DNA of 64,000 nt from Marsupella aquatica (lineage: Eukaryota > Marchantiophyta), in NCBI GenBank assembly GCA_973895155.1, contig OZ316891.1:30070001-30134000 (forward strand). The letters run 5' to 3'. The notes below the pieces were generated by a model. The model was not told where the DNA came from. It made no database searches and worked only from the letters and a program-made list of their open reading frames with translations. Positions 54,846-64,000 of the stretch are shown here, one piece after another. Each line of letters opens with the position of its first letter. The stretch's first letter is position 1. The translations under genes were made by a program, and so were the position numbers.

Positions 54846-57800
54846 AGAAACGTCAACATAAAGTTTTCCTCAGCGAAACGTTGCAACCAGTAGAGCGAAT
54901 CCAGGTGTGAATCTGGAGGGTTTGGATTCAGGGAGACAGGACCTCGCACTAGTTGTACTAGATTGGTCGAAAACGTTTCTACAACCCACCCCAAGCATCG
55001 GGAATCCAGCATGCAACACCCAAAGAACCACTGTAGATGAACGTTTTTGCACAAAAGTCGAGCTTCACCTCAGCGAAAGTAAAGAGATGCTGCTTGCTGC
55101 AAGTACTGACGCAAGCTTCTAGTGGGGCTTCTAGCCGTAGAAACAGACTCCAAGGCCTAGCTCATATTCATCCGATCCGGAAACATCACAAGAGAGATTT
55201 TGGTGAGCGCTTGGCGATGACTTCATCTTGAAGAAATTAAAGCAATTTATCAAGAACAATAGATCATCATGGAAGTTCAAGATAGCTACTGGTGACATTG
55301 TACGTTTATTGTTGATCTATCAACAATAAACGTAGACTTACTCACTAGGATATATGTTTTGGCCGTTATTAAATTAATTCGACTCGTGAAATAATAATGT
55401 TTACCTCCGCTCAGCAATGTGCGTGGCCGGCTTTCAACGGAGTTGGTCATATAAATTTATGTTTCGAGTTCTTTTGAGATTGAACTTGAAACTCAAGTCC
55501 TTTGCTCCAAACCATATAGACATATGGATATGTAGATAGTAATCCAAACTCATCATGAGCGTGTACGTACTATGGCCTGGGGGTACGTCCACATTCCGCA
55601 CTCTTCATTTGTATCTTGCCCAACTTCACTCTCGATCTGAACCGGGGTTGTCTATAGCAAGACTAGTTTCATTCTTATCAAATTTACAATGTTGAATTCA
55701 AGCACTTCATCAGACTATCGAGTGAGTCTTGATGTTCCTTTTGCCATTGTTCAATTCCGTTGCTTTAAGCAAGACATTCTGTGTGAACCGGGGACCATCT
55801 TAGCTAAATGTTTGAAGTTAAGGGCTGGGACCAGTTCAGCTATGGACAAATCGTCTAGCTTTTAATTGCAACTTCCATTCGGTAGTGTCTCTATCCCAAG
55901 AGTAACTGCATGAATTGAAGCTCCTCGTGAAGCTCCCATGGTCTACTTATATATAGAGATATCGTTGGCAACTTATATATCAGATCTTGAGAAAATTAAG
56001 ACGATGTATTGGGCAGAAGCATGCCTTCCAGTTGGCGGAAATTTGGGGGACTTATTGGGTGATCGACTTTTATATATAAGTTTACAACTGAACCTCGATC
56101 AATCTGGACACGTTTTAAATACTAAGCTAGCATACAAGCCTAGGTCTAGAATTAATGATCGGCTGCTAGCTTTTTATGATTTGACGATGAAATGATATCT
56201 AAGCCCGTACCCCTAACGACAATTGAGCAATCGATCCTTGTATTGGTTAACTTAAGTCTCAGCCAGGTTATTCCACCATTTTGTTCATGAATTGAACTTC
56301 ATGGAAAAGACCGGAGCGCGCACTCCTTCCGCACACTTTTGAGGGCCAGTTATATATGCCCTGGCTCTACCTAAATTAACTATTACCGGAGACATGACAG
56401 TCAAACCAGATATATAAGTCCAGCTCTGAGCTCAAACTCAGTAGATCGATTATACACCAGGAAAACTTGTATGCACAGATAACTGCAGTTCTCATTTAAT
56501 TTATTAATTACATCATGGTGGATCGAGGAAATGTATTGACGGAAAGTTATAGCTTTTGTAAGGTGCAAGGAAACCTATGTAGGCAAGGCGAAATCTTTAA
56601 TCACCCACAATTTCAGCTAGCTCATTGCTTCGGGAACAAAGGAGTGCGGTACATCGGTGGATAATACATCGGACCAACTACAGTCACGCAGAAAATGGTG
56701 GCCAGCCTTCCTAACGTACACTCTTGAAAGTTGAATACACATCTCGCTCAGTTTTCCCCGGAGAGAAAGGGGAGATTTATACATTAAATACAAAACACGG
56801 ATTAACCGTACCACAAAGAGTATATGTCTGCTTCCACCTAGCTTGACTCTCATGCCTAAGATAAACAGACGTACTACTTAAGCCCAACTAAATATCGATA
56901 TATATTTCTAAAATACATTATTATGGTTCTCGTCCATAGCTAGCGCTAATACTGGACTTATCTGATCTAGTAACTAGTTCATACAATCTAAATTGTAAAT
57001 TAAGCTCCATGGATATGACCTTACGAATCTGTCAATCTCAGTGGCCTACCTGACTATTGTAGCCATTGAAATATTTCATTTGTTTTGACACCGAATAAAG
57101 GATCGAGCCACATAGGTCATGAATTAACCGCACGATGCAAAACAATGCCTCAAACGCAGTCAGGGGAGGACGACAAGCCGGCCAGAAGTCCCGAGCGAAA
57201 GAAATCAAACCAGATCGAGAAATCTCATGGTTTCATTCTAGAGCAAGTCGATGTCTCTGATCTGTGGCACCAGCGTCCAGCCTGGGCATGTCCACTATAT
57301 ACCAAGTGACTTATAATATGTCTGTCCAATCTTGTGAATGGCCTACCCACATTACCTCTGGTTGAGTGCAAATGTCCCTCCTTTGTTTTCCACTGGGCCG
57401 TTTGGCCTGCAGGTTCATTCTGATCTTTGTGTACGTTCCAGCTTAGACCAAGTTCAACGAGAATTATGTACAATTGAAGGCCTAGCTAGAAGCTCTGGCC
57501 ACACTGCAGGGACTATGGTACTAGACAACCTCTGAGGCAAGATTCGATCTCTACTCAAGGGGTAAAAAATATCAAATTTAAAAGAATAACAAATCTGATA
57601 TATAAAGGTACGTACCCACAAGACGGGGCCACAAGAACAACATCTACTGTAGTTCCCATTTCCTCTCGTAATCCATTAATTAATTATATAGCGCGCGTCA
57701 TTTGCCTAGGGATCAGTGGGATCCAGAACTCAGAGTATTGTTTGACCTAGTTTAAGTGTCACGTCTAGCTTTTGAATTTCGTTTCTTCCCTCCCTAGTTA

Positions 57801-58089
57801 GGGCTGTAGCGATTAATTCCTCTTGGAGTTCTCGTGCTTCCATTTCTAGCTCTGCAGACAACTACTCCAGATATTTAGGGTTTCTATGTGCGATCCTTGG
57901 TTCAATCTTCCATGCTCCCAATCGATCTCCTGGCCTGTTGATCTGAACGAAGTGGTGAATGCGGACTGATGCTGATATAACCATCATCGAGGTAGACGCT
58001 GGACAGTACGTGCTTAGTTGTGTCCCCGTACTGCAAAGATAGATGATCGTTAAATAAAATCAACATCGGTCGAGAAAGGGCCAATTGAC

Positions 58090-58305
58090 TTAACGTGCTC
58101 CAGAGTTTTGATGGTAGTAGGGTCTGACCTGGGGTCTAGATCGGCCTACCCGTCGGCCTACAAGTTGTATGTGAGCCAGAGTTTCGTGGATAAACTGTGC
58201 AAACTGAGGCTGAAACAGGAGGTTGTCTCCGTACATAGGTGTACGTAAATCGAGATGAACCTCGCCGACCTCATTAATTGTCAGTGCAACCGGGTTTCTT
58301 GACAA
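58090..58305 (-). other. Protein-like minus-strand frame in unit C tail
   Basis: The minus frame reads VALTINEVGEVHLDLRTPMY and FQPQFAQFIHETLAHIQLVG, which looks like genuine protein, but it has no ATG start and is bounded by possible splice sites. The unit A counterpart (19650-19870) is interrupted by an 8-base difference creating stops (GATATTTAATAAATGAG). It could be an exon remnant of a second gene once present in each unit. No family was recognised. Confidence 0.25.
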
Positions 58306-59623
58306 GCTACTATAGTTGCCACCATTTCGATCAACAATTTGGTGACAAGCTTGGCGCGCGAACCATTCAAGAAATTGTTAACGACAGTTCTCTAGGCAGG
58401 TTCGGTTTTCAGTAGGCTTGATCTAATTAATTAGTTGCCGACATCATAGCACGTAACGAAGGTCATGACTAGACGAAGCCAACACTCGGTAACATTCTAG
58501 CTTCTGTCCCTGCAGACCTCGCTGGCCGGCTATGTCTGCCCTCGACTTTGGTACGTTCAATTCTGCTGAATGTACATCGTCGGCTGTCTAGATTTTTAGT
58601 GTCTGTCATGTACTCTGACGTGAGAGTGAAAGGTTTTATCAGAAGTGAAGCCAATTCTATATGACACTCTCAGGTGTCTAGAAAGTCGCTAATTATAAAT
58701 TATATATATTTATTAATCCAATAAATTGATAATATTTATTTCTACATATAATTAATACGATCATATACAAAACTTGAAAGGAAATCTGACTACTGGGTAC
58801 CAGGAAGGAGTCTGTTCAGACAAATATATTAAGAGTTAGTGGGACCCTCACTGATCGAGTGTCTTAACAGGCTAGGCTTTCAAGATCAACTTTTTACGTC
58901 TAGTACATGGTGGGCTGACGACCTGTCATCCTAGTTGTGGACGATGGAGAAAATGAGATGTCTCATTAGATACATTCAAAGTCTAGATGATGCAACATTT
59001 GCTATGCTTTCAATCATACTAACAAATAAAATCAATCATTTACGTGCAATCCCTGATCGAATTACTCGAGCAATCTATGGTCATTTTCTGAAGATTTAGA
59101 TCTGATGTCCATTTTTTACATATACAGATTGGCTATTGCATTCATCCATTCCAAACTTTGATAGTTGTGGCGCACAATCCAAGCTTTCTTGTCGAATCAT
59201 TTACCGCACTAGCAGATATCAATTTCAGAAATAATTCCACTGTAGAGAAAAGGTACTTGGTGAAGATTCAAAATTAACAGCGATCGAACTCATTTTGCTG
59301 TAGCTATTATAAAACCTACTCGGATTGGTCCATCTAATAAAGTAAATATAAAGTACTATGCCACAAAGTTCAACGGTTTAGACATGAATTAACAAAGAGA
59401 AAGTACTCAACAGTCGACTTCAATCCGATACATATATAAGCACTCTGGTACTGCACTACTGGAGCTAAACTCCCTAAATACAGGGGTTCCCAATTTAGTA
59501 CCCGGGCGCAACACCTATACTGATCCACTCCTTTGGGTGATAAGGCTACACTTAGCGGCAAAATACCAACAAGATGGCCGGCTAGGAGCATGTTTGCAGC
59601 GCGCGCGCACGTACTATATCCAG

Positions 59624-60739
59624 TCAAAGCTGAACAGTTCCCATAAATGGCTGGAAAAGGCTTAGCCCATCAGACAAATCTCCAGAGTCTGGGACTTTCT
59701 CCCACAGAACCTCTTTTTTCTCACTGCTAAAACCTTTGCTTTGAATGATGCTTGACTGGTAGGAAGCTGCGTCATTAGTCCATTGCACTGCTGCTACAAG
59801 CTCATTACTCGCATGAACGGTAAGCGTTGTCTGCAAATCCAACTGGTGATTCTCTCCAAGGCCAACCCAGGACATTGAATGTTGCTGTCTCCATGAATTG
59901 GTGCCCATGTCATAAACATGGACCCCAAGGACATTCATGGAATAAAGATTCCCTTGAAAAGTGAACACATTTCCATTTTCTACGTCAGCAGGTAGGTTTA
60001 CAGCTCTCCAAGCATCGGTAGCTGGATGATAAATCTGCCAAGAGCCCGAGGAAGCTGTTTCTCCATGTCCGCCACGCAATAGAAACTCCTCTCCCATTGT
60101 CAGAACTTGATTGAAAACCTGTCCATGATTCATGGCCTTTATTAAGGACCACGTGTTGTACTTGGGGTCGTACATCTCTGATGATGATGTCGGTGTTCCT
60201 TCGTGAGAGATGCCCCCAAACACATAAATCTTGCCACTTATTACACCACATCCAAAAAATCGTCTGCCTTCTAGCATATCTGCAAGCTTTCTCCACTCCC
60301 TCTGCCCGGCCCGCAGATTCAGCATATAAAGACTTTTGGCGACAGCCACCTTGAAGCCCGACAGTTCACAAGGTCCTCCCAACGCAAATACCTTCCCATC
60401 CAATGGAATGACTTGCCACGACCGGGGGAGTGCAGTTTCGAAATCTGGGATCGGAGGAAGGCTACGGAAAGTCTTCTCTCGGATGGAATACAGACAAATG
60501 CTGTCCTCCCCTTGATCACCGCGGTGAGGAATAACTACTAGTGCCTCCGTTGACTGCGACCCAACTCTTGTATCGTGTACCAGTCCACTTCGAATTGCCT
60601 TTCGCCAACTAGTGCTTACTCCACATAAAACTGAAAGCATTTCCCACGGCAACTTTGTAGCAATGTGGCTCAAGCTCACGTCATTTGGAAGACCAGGAAG
60701 AAGCTCGTCAAGCAATGGAAAGACATCCTTGGATTCCAT
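59624..60739 (-). CDS. F-box/kelch-repeat protein, copy D
   Basis: An intact single-exon KFB of 371 aa from ATG 60739. The F-box is at residues 14-49 (SHIATKLPWEMLSVLCGVSTSWRKAI) and the kelch blades are as in copy A (GKVFALGG, GKIYVFGGISHEG, EMYDPKYNTW, LLRGGHGE). It is the most diverged of the functional copies in the region before the first blade (ALVVIPHRGDQGEDSICLYSI), while sharing the HRGDQGE variant with copy C. That suggests C and D are closer to each other than to A and B. It has its own conserved promoter. The substrate is unknown. Confidence 0.93.
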   Translation of the reverse strand: MESKDVFPLLDELLPGLPNDVSLSHIATKLPWEMLSVLCGVSTSWRKAIRSGLVHDTRVGSQSTEALVVIPHRGDQGEDSICLYSIREKTFRSLPPIPDFETALPRSWQVIPLDGKVFALGGPCELSGFKVAVAKSLYMLNLRAGQREWRKLADMLEGRRFFGCGVISGKIYVFGGISHEGTPTSSSEMYDPKYNTWSLIKAMNHGQVFNQVLTMGEEFLLRGGHGETASSGSWQIYHPATDAWRAVNLPADVENGNVFTFQGNLYSMNVLGVHVYDMGTNSWRQQHSMSWVGLGENHQLDLQTTLTVHASNELVAAVQWTNDAASYQSSIIQSKGFSSEKKEVLWEKVPDSGDLSDGLSLFQPFMGTVQL

Positions 60740-60799
60740 AACGAATGAATACACAAGGAATGGAACCTGCAAGTTGATTCCCAACGACAATTTCTGATG

Positions 60800-62110
60800 G
60801 ACATTCTATTGTTGTTCGTCAATACTTAAGACTTAGATAAATTTCAAGTCTTAGATCGGAACTTAACAATATGTCTGCAGGACGCGAATAACTTTCAATA
60901 ATAGACAAACGTAGAATGAGAAGAATGACTCAAGCAACAACAACCTCCTCTGTATCCTTAGCAAGGAAGCTAGAGAAAGGCAGAGAGAGAGTGATCGATC
61001 TATGGAGAAGTGATGGGCCCCAGTCCCTTAAATAGTTAAGTAGCCGAAGATGTTTGAAAGGTTACTGATCGATGACAAAAATTAAGTCTCACTGATTGCA
61101 GACTATGTACCTAGCTAGCATTCTCCATTATATTAATTAGTCCCGCGCGGCAAAATGCCTTTCATTTTGATGTTCATGATTGCGCGGCACGTAGGCAACG
61201 GAGTAACGCTCGCATCCAAACATGATGCCTTACCACATACACTAGGTTGTCCCGGCCAATTTAGTTGCTAGTCTCATGTTGGTAGTCAATCAGACATGAT
61301 TGCAGCCCTTGCGTGCCTCACATCCAAACAACGTAACGTCGCTGGCTTAATTATTAACCGAATCATGGACGGAAGGAAGGAAATGTTGCCGGCTTGGGTT
61401 TCTCGCTCCGCTTCCTTTCCCCTATGTTTCGATCAGCCTACGTACAGATCGAATTAAGGAAGGATGGATCGACGGAATATTGTTTAAACAAAGTCAAAGC
61501 CTGAGAAGAGATCTTGTACTGACTAACTGTATTCTTGCTTTCAGCTAGAATCCATGTTACACTGACGAATGACTGACGAGTTGAGGAAGGACGGATCGGA
61601 CGTTGTCATGAATATATCATGGGATCACTGAAGATGTATGACTGAAGTGTACGAAGGAAAGGAAACTATGATGAATGACCGGGGATTGCTAGCGATGCAT
61701 GGAACCCGATCATTTGAGACTAACCACTGACTGACTTGAGACGTGATGCGTTCTATCAATGTATATATATAAGGCAGTAAGTTGACGTCTAGAGCAAGAG
61801 CTCTCCAGGCCATTCCTGCAGATCGACGTCTGGTTATCTAATTGCTTACTTAGCGTGCTTTCGTGTAGCGGAGTACGTATTTGAAGCTACTACTCTTCAA
61901 TTCCCAAGAGCCAATAGTGCCTTGTATTGTCTCAAAAGAACGATTTGTTTAGACTTTTCTGTTCAATTTATCGCAACGGGTTCAATCGTGAAATAGAGAT
62001 CAGCACCAAAGAGCAGCCGGTCGGAGATTGGGAGGCATCTTAAAAGCGCAAATAGCAATTTGCTTGGTCCCTTCTTACACAAACGCGAGAAAGGTACTTG
62101 ATTGATCAAT
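60800..62110. other. Divergent intergenic region of unit D
   Basis: This is the KFB-D 5' UTR and promoter, then conserved DNA up to the ORF start. GTATATATATAAGG at about 61760 is a TATA-like element on the plus strand in the position where unit A has GTATATAAGC, and it could serve the conserved ORF. Confidence 0.45.
61028..61036 (-). promoter_or_regulatory. TATA-like core promoter of KFB-D
   Basis: The minus strand reads ACTATTTAA, 289 bp upstream of the KFB-D start, matching the A and B sites except for the first base. Confidence 0.55.
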
Positions 62111-62965
62111 ATGGAGGGTCGGAACTCCAGCGAATATGTAACACTGGCAAATCTCCTCAAGAATGGTGAATGTGTTAGAAAGGGATCGACTCGCCTGCGT
62201 TTAAAGTCTAGCGCTATGGAGACAGCATGCACAGCGTATCTTCGATCTGCAAAGTCACGCAGAGAGCGCAAAGACTGGTTTCGTTGTGGAGTGCGGCGTC
62301 TTTGGAGACTCGTCAGCACCGTTTTTCCAACTTCGTGCCTCCCCGCGCTCCAGCTGTGACACTAATGCAATTGAAAACCCGAATTGGAACTGGGCATTCC
62401 AGGTTTTCTTCGTACGTCAATAAACGGTAATTCAACCGGATCTCAAAAGGAAGCTAGTCCTGTTCACAGTGGACGAGAAATTACCGAACTGGAAAGCCCT
62501 GTCGACGTTAGAGCGGACAATGTCCAGGAAGCAATCATCCCATGCTGTATATCAATTATCGAAGCTTTATATATAACAGAAGAAGCGCCGAGGGAAGGTT
62601 TTCTGCAGCGAAGTTACGCACTCAGCAAGCGCAAGATTCAGAGACTTGAGGGGTACGTTGAATGTATGGAAGCTGGAACTCGCAAATCCTCAACTTGTCA
62701 AAAACTTTCAGCGAAAGTATATATATACGTCGTCCTGAAGGAACGCCAACATAAAGTTCTCAGCGAAGTGTTGCACCCAGTAAAGCGAATCCAGGTTGAG
62801 AATCTGGAGGGTTTCGATTCAGGGACACAGGAACTCTCAAATGTACTTGGTCGAAAACTTTCCTACAATCCACCCCAAGCATCGGGACCGCATGCATGCA
62901 ACACCCGAAGAACCACTGTAGATGAACGGTGTTTGCACATGTGTATATTGTCTCTTTCTTTGTAG
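62111..62965 (+). pseudogene. Unit-conserved ORF, copy D (broken)
   Basis: ATG 62111 opens MEGRNSSEYVTLANLLKNG but stops at 62359 after a small deletion (CCCCGCGCTCCAGC against CCCCGAGGCCTCCAGC in C). A second open stretch, 62384-62965, covers the rest of the region and reads on through the duplicated segment (VVLKERQHKVLSEVL...PVKRIQVENLEG), showing the internal duplication in one frame. It is not recognised as a known family. Confidence 0.35.
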
Positions 62966-64000
62966 TGACAAAAGTCGAGCTTGACCTCAGCGAAAGTAAA
63001 GAGATCTGCTTGCTGCAGGCACTGACGCAAGCTTCTAGTGGGGCTTCTAGCCGTAGAAACAGACTCCAAGGCCTAGCTCTTATTCATCCGGAAACATCAC
63101 AAGAGAGATATTAATTGGTGAGCGGTTTGGCGATGACTTCATCTTGAAGAAAAGCAATTTATTAAGATCGAACAATCATCATGGAAGTTCAAGATAGCTA
63201 CTGGAGACACTGTTTATTGTTTATAGCTTAACAATAAACGTAAGGACATACTAGTATATATGTTTTGGCCGTTACTATATTCGACTCTTGAAAGAGTAAA
63301 GTTTACCTCCGTTCAGCAATGTTCATGGCCGCTTTCAAGGGAGTTGGTCGTATACCCGGTCGTGTAATTTTTATATTTCGAGGTCTTTTGAGATTTAAGT
63401 TGAAACTCCAGTCCTTTGCTCCTAACAATGTAGACATATGGATATGTAGATAATAATCCAAGCTCATCATGAGCGTGTCCTATGGCCGGTACGCCCACAT
63501 TCCGCACTCTTCATTTGTATCTTGCTCAACTTCACTCTCTGAACCGGGGTTGTCTACAGCAAGACTAGTTTCATTCTTATCAAATTTACAATGTTGAATT
63601 CAAGCACTTCATTAGCGTATCGAGTGAGACTTGACGTCCTTTTGCCATTGTTCGATCGATCAATTCCGTTGCTTTAAGCAAGACATTCTGTGTGAACCGG
63701 GGACCATCTTAGTTAAATGTTTGAAGGTCTGGAACTAGTTCAGAAATGGACAAATCGTCTTTTAATTGCAACTTCCATTCAGTGTGTCTCTATCCCAAGA
63801 GTAACTGTATGAAAATCCTCGTGAAGCTCCCATGGTCTATATATCAGATCTTGAGAAAATTAAGGCGATGTATTGGGCGAAAGCATGCCTTCCAGTTGGC
63901 TGGCATGTCCACTACCAAGTGACTTATCGTATGACTGCCTCCAATAATCTTGTGAATGGTCTACCCACACTACCCCAAACCTCAAATCCAAAAGTTCTAT

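Larger units (their letters stand above)
51537..58488. repeat. KFB repeat unit C
   Basis: A nearly full unit with KFB-C, promoter, the best preserved conserved ORF (54234-54845) and a complete tail that lacks the A-specific insertions. It passes directly into unit D near 58488 (GGTAACATTCTAGCTTCTGTCC). Tail stretches at 55938-56195 (plus), 56617-56853 (minus), 57085-57309 (plus) and 58090-58305 (minus) are open but not recognised. Confidence 0.88.
58489..64000. repeat. KFB repeat unit D (runs off the window)
   Basis: This is the last unit, colinear with C through KFB-D, the promoter and the conserved ORF region. Near 63895 a deletion joins CTTCCAGTTGGC directly to TGGCATGTCCACTACC, which in unit C lies about 1.25 kb further on (56035 to 57285). 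The window ends inside the unit, so further KFB copies may follow. Confidence 0.88.

Overview
This window is nuclear DNA of a land plant. The evidence is a complete, intron-containing SEC61 alpha gene of the plant type (it ends in the plant-style tail SELGFFGF), an array of intronless F-box/kelch (KFB) genes, a plant L1-type LINE and a CACTA-like (tnp2) DNA transposon. The sequence does not fix the species. A non-seed plant is possible, but that is only an impression.

Layout. At 1-2262 there is GC- and pyrimidine-rich DNA with small repeats, ending in the SEC61 alpha 5' region. At 2263-4942 is a six-exon SEC61 alpha gene with every splice junction in phase (477 aa). At 4943-10987 there is intergenic DNA with several local tandem duplications and some unrecognised, probably degenerate coding-like stretches around 8.1-9.9 kb. 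From 10988 to the end of the window the host DNA is an array of related 5-8 kb units: a tail fragment, unit A (11663-20045), unit B (21761-25683 plus 50271-51536), unit C (51537-58488) and unit D (58489 to the end). Each unit carries one KFB gene on the minus strand with a conserved TATA-like promoter, and a plus-strand conserved ORF 1.3 kb upstream of it. KFB-A and KFB-D are intact (371 aa). KFB-C is open (372 aa), but two compensating indels scramble part of one kelch blade. KFB-B is killed by a one-base deletion. This looks like an actively duplicating and decaying gene cluster.

The most striking object is a 24,587-bp transposon at 25684-50270 that splits unit B. The empty site is known from units A, C and D. 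The element begins and ends with CACAGGAAAA inverted repeats, is flanked by a 3-bp CAT duplication, and has GTGCAAA/TTTGCAC motifs clustered at both ends. It encodes a two-exon tnp2-type transposase (850 codons), so it belongs with the CACTA group although the terminus reads CACAG. It also carries a 465-codon unrecognised ORF with an AT-hook-like GRPR motif between inverted repeats; a SAM-like domain ORF with three 48-bp coding repeats behind a 1.8-kb minisatellite-like leader; a multi-exon unrecognised gene with a disrupted first exon; a fragment resembling a protein-kinase catalytic loop; and a broken copia gag fragment.

Nested inside the transposon is a 5'-truncated LINE (34749-38481, minus strand) flanked by direct repeats of 203 bp that differ at one base. 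That is an exceptionally long target-site duplication for a LINE, and it implies a recent insertion. The chronology read from nesting is: duplication of the KFB units, then CACTA insertion into unit B, then LINE insertion into the CACTA element.
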